Assembly: GCA_018828205.1 (NCBI GenBank)
Contig: JAHJWA010000101.1
Location: forward strand, 1-7,092
Reading direction: 5' to 3'
From: Alphaproteobacteria bacterium
Lineage (GTDB): Bacteria > Pseudomonadota > Alphaproteobacteria > Sphingomonadales > Sphingomonadaceae
DNA length: 7,092 bases
Shown piece after piece: positions 1 through 6,979 of this stretch. A program made the translations under genes and the position numbers. Below the pieces are notes generated by a model, which ran no database searches, was not told the origin of the DNA, and saw nothing but the letters and a program-made list of their open reading frames with translations. Position 1 is the stretch's first letter. The number at the start of each line of letters is the position of its first letter.

Positions 1-959
1 ATCCCAGCCCCCGCGCGCTGCCCGAAGGCGCGCCGCTGCCACCCGCGCTCGCTGCCGAGATCCGCGCCGCGATGGAAGCCAGCAATGCGGTCGGCGTGAT
101 GGTGCTGCAGGATGGCGCAATCCGCTTCGAGGATTATACCGCCGGCTTCGGCCCCGAACAGCGCTGGACTAGCTTCTCGGTCGCCAAGAGCTTCACCTCG
201 ACGCTGCTGGGCGCCGCGCTGCGCGACGGGCATATTGCCAGTCTCGACGATCCGGTGACGCAATATGTCCCCGGGCTGGCGGGCTCGGCCTATGACGAGG
301 TCTCGGTGCGCCAGCTCGCCACCATGACCTCGGGGGTCGCCTGGAACGAGGATTACACCGACCCCGCAAGCGACGTCGCGCAGCTCAACCGCTTCGTGCT
401 CGAATACGGGCCCGATGCGATCGTCGCGCAGATGAAGGCGCTCCCGCGCGAGGCGCCCCCGGGCGAGAAATGGGTCTACAAGACCGGCGAGACCAATCTG
501 ATCGGGCTGCTGGTCGAGAACGCGGTCGGCATGCCGCTCGCAGCCTATGCCAAGCAGAACATCGTCGACGCCGCCGGCTTCGCGGGCGACATGTTCTGGA
601 TGACCGATCCGCGCGGCGGCAATGTCGGCGGCTGCTGTCTGTCGCTGCGGCTGGCGGATTACGCGCGCTTCGGTCAGTTCGTGCTCGAGGGCGGCGGCGA
701 CGTGGTGCCTCAGGGCTGGTTCGCCGAGGCGGGCGCGCAGCAGGTCGATTTCGGCGGCCAGGGCTTCGGCTATGGCTATCAGTGGTGGACCTATCCCGGC
801 GGCAATTTCGGCGCCCAGGGGATTTTCGGCCAGTCGATCACGCTGGTTCCGGAAAGCGATCTGGTGGTCGCCGTGGTCAGCAATTGGCCCACCGCCACCA
901 GCGGCGATCTGCGCCGCCAATGGCTGGGTGTGACGGCGAAGCTGGCCGAACTCGACTGA
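1..959 (+). CDS. Serine hydrolase of the beta-lactamase / class C family, 5' end missing
   Basis: The frame is open to the left edge, so the true start lies outside; the ATG at 72 is only the first internal Met. Counting from that Met, the nucleophile motif is S36-V-A-K39 (SxxK), followed by a typical helix rich in small residues. The second motif is Y136-K-T-G-E-T-N, where Tyr is the likely general base. A G-x-x-G-Q segment near residues 247-254 takes the place of the KTG box of true beta-lactamases. The Y-(x)5-N arrangement and the F-G-x-x-G-I-F-G-Q segment resemble 6-aminohexanoate-dimer hydrolase and esterase-type relatives more than antibiotic-hydrolysing enzymes. The substrate cannot be told from sequence. 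Whether it has a signal peptide is unknown because the N-terminus is missing. The gene ends in TGA and converges on the PilZ gene, 19 bases away. Confidence 0.88.
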   Translation, partial: PSPRALPEGAPLPPALAAEIRAAMEASNAVGVMVLQDGAIRFEDYTAGFGPEQRWTSFSVAKSFTSTLLGAALRDGHIASLDDPVTQYVPGLAGSAYDEVSVRQLATMTSGVAWNEDYTDPASDVAQLNRFVLEYGPDAIVAQMKALPREAPPGEKWVYKTGETNLIGLLVENAVGMPLAAYAKQNIVDAAGFAGDMFWMTDPRGGNVGGCCLSLRLADYARFGQFVLEGGGDVVPQGWFAEAGAQQVDFGGQGFGYGYQWWTYPGGNFGAQGIFGQSITLVPESDLVVAVVSNWPTATSGDLRRQWLGVTAKLAELD

Positions 960-967
960 CGGGCAAA

Positions 968-994
968 CGGCGGCGGGGTCAGTCCCCGTCGCCG
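968..994. terminator. Strong hairpin between convergent genes, probable terminator
   Basis: The arms at 968-978 and 984-994 pair over 11 positions, ten Watson-Crick and one G-U (973/989), around a five-base loop at 979-983. It lies at the junction of the rightward hydrolase and the leftward PilZ gene, where a shared terminator is expected. Read leftward it is followed by TTT; read rightward there is no T run. It may therefore act mainly for the PilZ gene. The PilZ stop codon (979-981) sits in the loop. Confidence 0.5.
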
Positions 995-1329
995 CGGAAC
1001 CGTTCGAGGATCGCCGCATGGACGATCGGGCTGAGCAGCTGGGTGAAGGCGCAGCCGACGGTGGAATCCTGCCACCACACCACCTGCGCCTGCAGCGACT
1101 GAAGGCCGGGCATGGTCAGCCAGCACAATTGTCCCTCGTGCATCCGGTTGATCGCCGAGGCGGAGAAGCCCGAGATCGACAGATCCTGGACGGTGGTGCG
1201 AAAGGCGCGCCCGCCCGAAGCGCGCAACTGCGCGGGTATCGCCAGCCGGGTGCGCGCACCGCAGCGGTCCTCCTGCGCGGCGCGCTGGTAGCTGTCCTGA
1301 AAGAATTTGGTGGTCATGGGAGTGGTCAT
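979..1329 (-). CDS. Single-domain PilZ protein, probable cyclic-di-GMP receptor
   Basis: This 116-residue soluble protein is essentially one PilZ domain. The two cyclic-di-GMP contact motifs are visible in order: R22-C-G-A-R26 (RxxxR) and D49-L-S-I-S-G54 (DxSxxG). A C-terminal strand with G-C-A-F at 92-95 and a terminal helix follow, as in many alphaproteobacterial PilZ proteins. There is no attached enzymatic or membrane domain, so it probably works as a ligand-controlled adaptor; its partner is unknown. I chose the ATG at 1329 because GAGGA lies nine bases upstream. A second in-frame ATG at 1317 lacks a comparable site. It is downstream of and co-directional with the dehydrogenase but separated by 101 bases containing a hairpin, so it may have its own promoter, which I cannot place. 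The longer open frame upstream only runs antiparallel through the dehydrogenase and is not coding. Confidence 0.85.
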   Translation of the reverse strand: MTTPMTTKFFQDSYQRAAQEDRCGARTRLAIPAQLRASGGRAFRTTVQDLSISGFSASAINRMHEGQLCWLTMPGLQSLQAQVVWWQDSTVGCAFTQLLSPIVHAAILERFRGDGD

Positions 1330-1381
1330 CGCAGCCCGTCCTCGATCCGTTTGGCCGGCAGGCGTCTGCGCTCGCCCCAAA

Positions 1382-1402
1382 GCCGGGCGGTTTTCGCCCG
1401 GC
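1382..1402 (-). terminator. Perfect 8-bp hairpin after the dehydrogenase gene, probable terminator
   Basis: Arms 1382-1389 and 1395-1402 are exact reverse complements with a five-base loop. In the leftward direction the stem is followed by TTT and then G-rich sequence. It lies 29 bases beyond the dehydrogenase stop. The T run is short, so termination may be partial, allowing some read-through into the PilZ gene. Confidence 0.5.
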
Positions 1403-1430
1403 CTGGTTGCCAAATCGCTAGCGGGGCTGG

Positions 1431-2156
1431 TTAACCGGCTTCGGCCACGCGTTCGCGATGCGCGGTCTCGAAGCCCTCGATCAGCAGTTCGACGATACGG
1501 TCCGCGACCACGCCGGGCTCCTTGACCGTCTTGGGATCCTCGCCGGGATAGGCCTTGGCGCGCATGCTTGTGCGCGTGGCGCCGGGGTCGAGGATCGCGA
1601 CGCGGATATTGCCGACCTTCTCGACCTCGCGGGCGTAGGATTCGAGCAGATTGTCGAAGGCGGCCTTGGTCGAACCATAGGCCGACCAATAGGGGCGCGG
1701 ATCGGCGCCGACGCTGCTGGTCAGTCCGATCACCCGGGCTCCCTCGGCGCGCTTGAGCAGCGGATCGAAGGCGGCGAGCAGCGCCTGGGTGGCGAGGAGG
1801 TTGACCGTCACCGCGCGGCCGAACTCCTTGCGGTCGATCTGGGTGACCGGGCTGAGCGCGGGCAGGAAGGCGGCGGAGATGACGAGGATGTCGAGCACGT
1901 CCCAGCGTGTCGAGATCGCCTGCGCGAGCCGGGCGATGCCGTCGCTCTCCTCGAAATCGACCGGGGCGATGGTCGCGCTGCCGCCGAGCTCGTGGATGCG
2001 GTCCTCGACCGCTTCGAGCGAGCGCACGTCGCGCCCGGTCAGCACGACATGCGCGCCCGCTTCGGCCAGCGCCAGCGCGCTGGCGGCGCCGATGCCCTTG
2101 CTCGAACCCGTGACGAGCGCGGTTTTCCCCGCGAGCGGCTTGGCCTGATCCGTCAT
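1431..2156 (-). CDS. SDR-family NAD(P)-dependent oxidoreductase, YciK-like
   Basis: This is a 241-residue classical short-chain dehydrogenase with a Rossmann fold. Visible motifs are T16-G-S-S-K-G-I-G23 (cofactor-binding TGxxxGIG), D67 after the third strand, N119 on the central helix, S147 and Y160-G-S-T-K164 (catalytic Ser and YxxxK). After the last core strand comes P-G-A-T-R-T-S-M-R at 191-199 and then P-G-E-D-P, a run I associate with YciK-like SDRs. The usual NNAG box is replaced by I-S-A-A at 93-96. The substrate is unknown. The ATG at 2156 shares one base with the purF stop (TAATG), and GGAAAGG lies seven bases upstream, inside purF. Translation is therefore probably coupled to purF. 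The upstream in-frame ATG at 2273 would overlap purF by over 100 bases and adds a non-SDR extension, so I rejected it. Confidence 0.88.
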   Translation of the reverse strand: MTDQAKPLAGKTALVTGSSKGIGAASALALAEAGAHVVLTGRDVRSLEAVEDRIHELGGSATIAPVDFEESDGIARLAQAISTRWDVLDILVISAAFLPALSPVTQIDRKEFGRAVTVNLLATQALLAAFDPLLKRAEGARVIGLTSSVGADPRPYWSAYGSTKAAFDNLLESYAREVEKVGNIRVAILDPGATRTSMRAKAYPGEDPKTVKEPGVVADRIVELLIEGFETAHRERVAEAG

Positions 2157-3628
2157 TACGCGACCTTTCCGACCGGCAGCGAGAGCTGACCCTGCGCATC
2201 GTCGCGCCTGGCGAGATCGGTCAGCGAGGTGGGATAATCGCCGGTGAAGCAGGCGTCGCAGAATTGCGGGCAAGCGGCGTTGCGCGGCTGTTCGCCGACC
2301 GCGCGGTAGAGTCCGTCGATCGAGACGAAGGCGAGGCTGTCGGCCTTGATGAACTCGCGCATGGGTTCCAGATCCATCCGCGCCGCGAGCAGTTTGGAGC
2401 GCTCGGGGGTGTCGACCCCGTAGAAGCAGCTGTGCGCGGTGGGCGGGCTGGCGACGCGGAAATGCACCTCCGTCGCGCCCGCATCGCGCATCATCTCGAC
2501 GATCGAGAGGCTGGTGGTGCCGCGCACGATCGAATCGTCGATCAGCACGATCCTCTTGCCTTCGACCAGCGCGCGGTTGGCGTTGTGCTTGCGCTTGACC
2601 CCGGCATGGCGCGCGCCGTCCGAAGGCTGGATGAAGGTACGCCCGACATAATGCGAACGGATGATCCCGAGTTCGAAGGGCAGACCCGACTGCTGCGCAT
2701 AGCCGATCGCCGCGGGGACTCCGCTGTCGGGAACGGGCACCACCAGATCGGCCTCGCAGGGGCTTTCCACCGCCAGCTGCGCGCCGATCGCCTTGCGCGC
2801 CTCATAGACGCTGCGCCCGGCGAAAATGCTGTCGGGGCGGCTGAAATAGACGTGTTCGAAGATGCAGGGCCGCGGCGAGTGATTGCCGAAGGGGTGGAGC
2901 GAATCGATATTGCCGTCGAAATCGACCTTGATCAGCTCGCCCGGCTCGACCTCGCGCACCAGGTCGGCGCCCATCACGTCGAAGGCGACGCTTTCGCTGG
3001 CGAAGACCGTGGCATCGCCGATTCGCCCCATCACCAGCGGACGGATGCCCAGCGGATCGCGGCAGGCGATCATCCCCATCGGGGTCATGACGATCAGCGC
3101 ATAGGCGCCCTCGAGCAGCCGCAGCGCATCGACCAGACGGTCGGTGATGGTGGGATAACGGCTGGTCGCGACGAGGTGGATGATGACCTCGGTGTCGCTG
3201 GTCGACTGGAAGATCGAACCGCGCCGCACCAGGTCTTCGCGCAGCGTCCCCGCGTTGGAGATATTGCCATTGTGCGCGACCGCGAAGCCGCCCCCCGCCA
3301 GATCGGCATAGAGCGGCTGGACGTTGCGCAGGCCCGCGCCGCCGGTCGTGGAATAGCGGACATGGCCCGCCGCCATCATGCCGGGCAGTTCGGCGATCGC
3401 GTCCTGACCGGAGAAATTGTCGGCGACATGGCCGAGCCCGCGACGGCTGTAGAATTCGCGCCCGTCGAAGGAGGTGATCCCGACCGCCTCCTGCCCGCGG
3501 TGCTGCAGCGCATGCAGGCCGAGCGCCGTCGCCGCCGAGGCATCGGTCGCATTGATGGCGCCGAACACGCCGCACTCTTCGCGCAGTGTGTCGCCGTCCG
3601 CATCGTGGAAGGGATGGGTGAGGTTCAT
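2156..3628 (-). CDS. purF: Amidophosphoribosyltransferase (glutamine PRPP amidotransferase)
   Basis: PurF catalyses the first committed step of purine synthesis: PRPP plus glutamine gives 5-phosphoribosylamine. The 490-residue protein has an N-terminal Ntn glutaminase domain and a C-terminal phosphoribosyltransferase domain. E-E-C19-G-V-F-G marks the nucleophile, which becomes the N-terminus after removal of an 18-residue propeptide. R91-Y-S-T-T-G and H119-N-G-N-I-S are glutaminase-site segments. The PRPP loop is V361-L-I-D-D-S-I-V-R-G-T-T372. C255, C401, C457 and C460 match the spacing of the four iron-sulfur ligands of the Bacillus subtilis enzyme, so this is the propeptide plus 4Fe-4S type, unlike E. 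coli PurF. The start ATG at 3628 gives the expected propeptide; a partial AGGCGAG lies just upstream. It is first in its leftward group and divergent from lolC. No cvpA gene is adjacent. Confidence 0.97.
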   Translation of the reverse strand: MNLTHPFHDADGDTLREECGVFGAINATDASAATALGLHALQHRGQEAVGITSFDGREFYSRRGLGHVADNFSGQDAIAELPGMMAAGHVRYSTTGGAGLRNVQPLYADLAGGGFAVAHNGNISNAGTLREDLVRRGSIFQSTSDTEVIIHLVATSRYPTITDRLVDALRLLEGAYALIVMTPMGMIACRDPLGIRPLVMGRIGDATVFASESVAFDVMGADLVREVEPGELIKVDFDGNIDSLHPFGNHSPRPCIFEHVYFSRPDSIFAGRSVYEARKAIGAQLAVESPCEADLVVPVPDSGVPAAIGYAQQSGLPFELGIIRSHYVGRTFIQPSDGARHAGVKRKHNANRALVEGKRIVLIDDSIVRGTTSLSIVEMMRDAGATEVHFRVASPPTAHSCFYGVDTPERSKLLAARMDLEPMREFIKADSLAFVSIDGLYRAVGEQPRNAACPQFCDACFTGDYPTSLTDLARRDDAQGQLSLPVGKVA

Positions 3629-3844
3629 CGCTCGCCTATATGGGGTGGCCGCCGGGCCCTCCGCTTGCCGGTGCCAATGGCGATGTTGCGCGCCGATTAC
3701 AAGGCTAGCGCGACGGACCGTGCATGATCGGCCCCACCGTTTGGGCGGATGGCCGAGACGCCATGTCGCCGGGATTTCATTGCAGCGAAAGGAAAGCCTG
3801 CCTAGAGCGCTGCACTCCTGCAACCGCCCGGTGAACACCCGATC
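3629..3844. promoter_or_regulatory. Divergent intergenic region between purF and lolC
   Basis: These 216 bases must carry the promoters of both divergent groups. For purF the best -10 I see is TGTAAT read leftward at 3701-3696, five of six matches to TATAAT, but the hexamer at the right distance upstream is poor. It would give a leader of about 60 bases. For lolC, TTGCAG at 3780-3785 and TAGAGC at 3803-3808 are 17 bases apart, each matching the consensus at three of six positions. Both are weak guesses. I found no riboswitch-like fold or clear operator. Confidence 0.35.
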
Positions 3845-5086
3845 TTGCTGCTTTCCCCTTTCGAATGGACCATCGCCAAGCGCTATCTGCTGCCCGGCAA
3901 GAGCGAGGCCTTCATCGCGCTGGTCGCCGGAATCTCGGTCGGCGTGGTGATGCTGTCGGTCGCGATGCTGGTCATCGTGATGAGCGTCATGAACGGCTTT
4001 CGCGCCGAACTGCTCGACAAGATCGTGGGGCTGAACGGCCATGCCATCGTCCAGGCCTATGGCGGGCGGATGGACGATTGGGAGGATATTCTCGAGAAAG
4101 TCCGCGCGACTCCCGGTGTCACCGAGGCCTCGCCGCTGATCGAGCAACCGTTGCTGACCAGCTTCAACGGCCGGGTCGAGGCGATTCTGGTGCGCGGGAA
4201 CACCGCGCAGGATATCGCCGACATGGGCCCCAAGGTGATGAGCGGCGATATCGGCGCGCTGCGCGCGGGGACCAGCAATGTCGCGATCGGCGTGCGGCTG
4301 GCGCAGAACATCGGCGCCCGGGTGGGTGACACGATCACGATCATCAACCCGCAAGGCCGCTCGACCCCCTTCGGCACGGTCCCGCGCCAGGTGGGCTACA
4401 CGGTCGCAGCGATCTTCGAGGTCGGGATATACGAATACGACCAGGCCTTCGTGATCATGCCGATGGCGGATGCCCAGACGCTGCTGCTGATCGGCGACAC
4501 GGTGGGCATGATTGAGGTCACGGTCGACGATCCCGACCGGGTGGGCGAAATCCTCGCCCCGGTCGCGCAAGAGGTCGCGGGCAGGGCGGTGGTCTCCGAC
4601 TGGAAGACGATCAATTCCACGCTGTTCGAGGCGCTGCAGGTGGAACGCGTGGCGATGGCCTTCGCGCTGAGCTTCATGGTGCTGGTCGCCGCCTTCAACA
4701 TTCTTTCGAGCCTGGTGATGCTGGTGCGCGCCAAGACCCGCGACATCGCCATCATGCGCACCATGGGGGCGACGCGGCGAAGTCTGCTCAAGATCTTCGT
4801 CACCACCGGCTTTACCGTCGGGGCGATCGGCACGGTGGCGGGGCTGATCCTCGGCACCATCGTGCTCTATTTCCGCCAGCCGATCGTCGAGTTCATCGGG
4901 CTGGTGACGGGGCAGAACCTCTGGGATCCCGAGGTGCGCTTCCTCTCGACCTTGCCCGCGCAGGCCGACCCGGTCGAGATCGCACTGATCGTGCTGCTCG
5001 CGCTCGGGCTCAGCTTCCTCGCCACGCTCTACCCGGCGCTCAAGGCCTCGGGCACCGATCCCGTACAGGTGCTTCGTTATGAATGA
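3845..5086 (+). CDS. lolC: Lipoprotein-releasing ABC transporter permease, LolC/LolE family (LolF-like)
   Basis: This inner-membrane protein extracts mature lipoproteins and hands them to the periplasmic carrier LolA. The 413 residues show the family layout: cytoplasmic N-terminus, membrane segment 1 (about 22-48), a periplasmic domain (about 50-268), then membrane segments 2 (270-296), 3 (316-343) and 4 (376-398). M-N-G-F-R at 49-53 and the coupling region K297-T-R-D-I-A-I-M-R-T-M-G are typical. T174-P-F-G-T-V-P-R-Q lies where E. coli LolC carries the hook loop that recruits LolA. No second permease gene is present, so it may form a homodimer like LolF. The start is TTG at 3845: the frame is open back to 3806 without an ATG or GTG, GGTGA lies ten bases before it, and the product begins as sphingomonad homologues do. 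It overlaps lolD by eight bases. Confidence 0.93.
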   Translation: MLLSPFEWTIAKRYLLPGKSEAFIALVAGISVGVVMLSVAMLVIVMSVMNGFRAELLDKIVGLNGHAIVQAYGGRMDDWEDILEKVRATPGVTEASPLIEQPLLTSFNGRVEAILVRGNTAQDIADMGPKVMSGDIGALRAGTSNVAIGVRLAQNIGARVGDTITIINPQGRSTPFGTVPRQVGYTVAAIFEVGIYEYDQAFVIMPMADAQTLLLIGDTVGMIEVTVDDPDRVGEILAPVAQEVAGRAVVSDWKTINSTLFEALQVERVAMAFALSFMVLVAAFNILSSLVMLVRAKTRDIAIMRTMGATRRSLLKIFVTTGFTVGAIGTVAGLILGTIVLYFRQPIVEFIGLVTGQNLWDPEVRFLSTLPAQADPVEIALIVLLALGLSFLATLYPALKASGTDPVQVLRYE

Positions 5087-5753
5087 GCCGGTTCTCGAAT
5101 TGCGCGGGCTGACCCGCAGCTTCGAACAGGGCGGGGTGCGGATCGACGTGCTGCGCGGGGTCGACATGGCGATCCAGCCCGGCGAGATCGTCGCGCTGCT
5201 CGGCCCCTCGGGTTCGGGCAAATCGACGCTGCTCCAGGCGGTCGGGCTGCTCGAGGGCGGCTTCGGCGGCGAGATCCGCATCGCGGGCAAGCCGGTTGAC
5301 CAGAAGGATGCGCATGCGCGCACGCTGCTGCGCCGCGACCATCTCGGCTTCGTCTACCAGTTCCACCATCTGCTGCCCGATTTCGACGCGCGCGAGAACG
5401 TCGTCCTGCCGCAGATGATCGCCAATCGCTCGCGCGAGGATTCGCTGGTGCGGGCCGAGGAACTGCTGACCGCGCTCGGGCTTGGCCACCGGTTGACCCA
5501 CCGGCCCAGCCAGCTCTCGGGCGGTGAGCAGCAGCGCGTCGCGGTGGCGCGCGGGCTCGCCAATCGCCCCAAGCTGGTGCTCGCCGACGAACCCACCGGC
5601 AATCTCGACGAGGCGACCAGCGACAAGGTGCTGGCGCAATTCCTCGAGCTGGTGCGCGGCGAGGGCAGCGCCGCGCTGGTCGCGACGCACAACGAGCGGC
5701 TGGCGGCGAAGATGGACCGGGTGCTGCGGCTGCACGAAGGGCGGCTTGGCTAA
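5079..5753 (+). CDS. lolD: Lipoprotein-releasing ABC transporter ATP-binding subunit LolD
   Basis: LolD is the cytoplasmic ATPase that powers lipoprotein release by the permease encoded just upstream. All ABC motifs are present in 224 residues, the normal family length: Walker A G42-P-S-G-S-G-K-S-T50, Q-loop Q94 within F-V-Y-Q-F-H-H-L-L-P-D-F, signature L146-S-G-G-E-Q, Walker B L166-V-L-A-D-E171 with E171 as catalytic base, D-loop N175-L-D, and switch H204. The F-H-H-L-L-P-D-F run after the Q-loop is characteristic of LolD within the MacB/LolD/FtsE group. The ATG at 5079 lies inside the end of lolC (ATGAATGA), an arrangement that suggests translational coupling and balanced subunit production. 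Confidence 0.95.
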   Translation: MNEPVLELRGLTRSFEQGGVRIDVLRGVDMAIQPGEIVALLGPSGSGKSTLLQAVGLLEGGFGGEIRIAGKPVDQKDAHARTLLRRDHLGFVYQFHHLLPDFDARENVVLPQMIANRSREDSLVRAEELLTALGLGHRLTHRPSQLSGGEQQRVAVARGLANRPKLVLADEPTGNLDEATSDKVLAQFLELVRGEGSAALVATHNERLAAKMDRVLRLHEGRLG

Positions 5754-5790
5754 GGACCCACAGCGCGGGTCGGGCGTTGGACCGGCAAAA

Positions 5791-5795
5791 GGGAG
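5791..5795 (+). promoter_or_regulatory. Ribosome binding site of the 92-residue gene
   Basis: GGGAG lies six bases before the ATG at 5802. It is one of the clearest Shine-Dalgarno sites in the window and is a main reason for accepting this small gene as real. Confidence 0.7.
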
Positions 5796-5801
5796 CATTC
5801 A

Positions 5802-6080
5802 ATGACCGACCATCCGAGCACTTTTCACGCCCACGACACGCATCGCGAGGGCATCCAATGGGATGACCGCGCCTCGCTGCATCAGGTTGGCGAGAACAAC
5901 GGCCTGTTCGACAGCGCCAAGGGATTGCGCTCGGGCACCTTCGCCGAAATAATCCGGCACATGATGAGCATGCCTGCCGAAGAACGCAGCGGCTACTACA
6001 TCGAAAAGGCCGGCGACCGGGAATTCCGGGCGGACGAAGTAGCGGAACTGGCCCAGCGCGCAGACTTTCCCCAGACGTGA
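5802..6080 (+). CDS. Hypothetical protein, 92 residues, not recognised
   Basis: I do not recognise this protein. It is short, soluble-looking, has no Cys, no signal peptide and no membrane segment. The N-terminus is His-rich (H4, H9, H11, H14, the last three forming HxHxxH), followed by a polar stretch to about residue 40. A helix-prone segment (46-58) with H53-M-M-S-M, a G-Y-Y-I-E-K segment (64-69) and a final acidic helix (75-86) follow. Evidence that it is real: a strong GGGAG site at proper spacing, an open frame filling the gap between lolD and the peroxidase gene, and only ten bases to the next start. It probably shares a transcript with the peroxidase. The histidine cluster might bind a metal, but this is speculation. 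Confidence 0.75.
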   Translation: MTDHPSTFHAHDTHREGIQWDDRASLHQVGENNGLFDSAKGLRSGTFAEIIRHMMSMPAEERSGYYIEKAGDREFRADEVAELAQRADFPQT

Positions 6081-6090
6081 GCGCGCGATC

Positions 6091-6570
<480 letters not shown>

Positions 6571-6580
6571 CCGGGTTGCG

Positions 6581-6602
6581 GTGGCGCCCGTTTCGGGGCC
6601 AC
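6581..6602 (+). other. Hairpin touching the ribosome binding site of the next gene
   Basis: The outer arms 6581-6585 and 6598-6602 and inner arms 6587-6590 and 6594-6597 pair perfectly (nine base pairs), with one bulged G at 6586 and a TTT loop. The last paired base abuts AGGAG at 6603-6607. There is no T run after it, so it is not a standard terminator. It could be a processing or stability element, or influence translation of the gene at 6613. Confidence 0.45.
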
Positions 6603-6607
6603 AGGAG
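6603..6607 (+). promoter_or_regulatory. Ribosome binding site of the small membrane protein gene
   Basis: AGGAG lies five bases before the ATG at 6613, directly after the hairpin. It fixes the start of the small membrane protein gene. Confidence 0.7.
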
Positions 6608-6612
6608 AACCC

Positions 6613-6942
6613 ATGCTCGAATCGATCAACGACTGGCTCCTGTCGCTCGGCGCGCAGTATAATGTGAACCCCTATGTCTTCGGGGCGATCTACGTCGGCG
6701 CGATCCCCTTCTTCCTCGCCTCGATCGCCTGGCTGGTGAAGCGCGCGCGGGCCGGACGCTCGACTGTGCTGCCGACGATGTTGGCGGGGTTCTTCTTCGT
6801 CTCGGCCTATATCTATCTGGCGATCTTCGGGCAGGACATCCCGCTGTGGGTGTGGATCTTCCTCGCCGTACTGGTGCTCTACGGTGCCTGGTCGACGGTG
6901 CGCGACACCCGTCGCAAGATCAGGGCCTCCGACGAGGTCTAG
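6613..6942 (+). CDS. Small inner-membrane protein with three membrane segments, function unknown
   Basis: This 109-residue protein has three hydrophobic segments at about 21-42, 53-72 and 76-95. The first loop (K43-R-A-R-A-G-R49) and the C-terminal tail (R97, R100-R-K-I-R104) are basic. By the positive-inside rule the N-terminus is periplasmic and the C-terminus cytoplasmic, with a very short periplasmic turn (F-G-Q-D-I-P) between segments 2 and 3. There is no signal peptide and no Cys. I know no function for it. The start is fixed by AGGAG at 6603-6607. It sits 42 bases after the peroxidase gene and 72 before dnaE, in the same direction as both. Confidence 0.82.
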   Translation: MLESINDWLLSLGAQYNVNPYVFGAIYVGAIPFFLASIAWLVKRARAGRSTVLPTMLAGFFFVSAYIYLAIFGQDIPLWVWIFLAVLVLYGAWSTVRDTRRKIRASDEV

Positions 6943-6979
6943 GTCTTGCCGGCGATGCCGGAAAACCGCCGCCGCTCCC

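Noticed and set aside
72..74. ATG at 72 as the true start of the serine hydrolase
   Set aside because: The frame is open back to the window edge, there is no ribosome site before it, and it lies only 35 residues before the SxxK motif, too close for a complete enzyme of this family.
1429..1436. Palindrome GGTTAACC at the SDR stop codon as an operator
   Set aside because: Eight bases with no extended symmetry and no second copy nearby; chance is the simplest explanation.
2264..3727. A 487-codon rightward open frame opposite purF
   Set aside because: It mirrors purF codon bias on the other strand and has no recognisable domain or ribosome site.
3629..5323. Leftward extension of the purF frame across lolC and into lolD
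   Set aside because: The upstream part is antisense to lolC and lolD. PurF needs only a short propeptide, which the ATG at 3628 supplies.
5755..5771. Five-base inverted repeat just after lolD as a terminator
   Set aside because: The stem is short with a seven-base loop and no T run; such repeats are common by chance at this GC content.
6949..6961. Short hairpin after the small membrane gene as a terminator
   Set aside because: Only five base pairs with a three-base loop, followed by A rather than T in the gene direction. It is not convincing as an intrinsic terminator.
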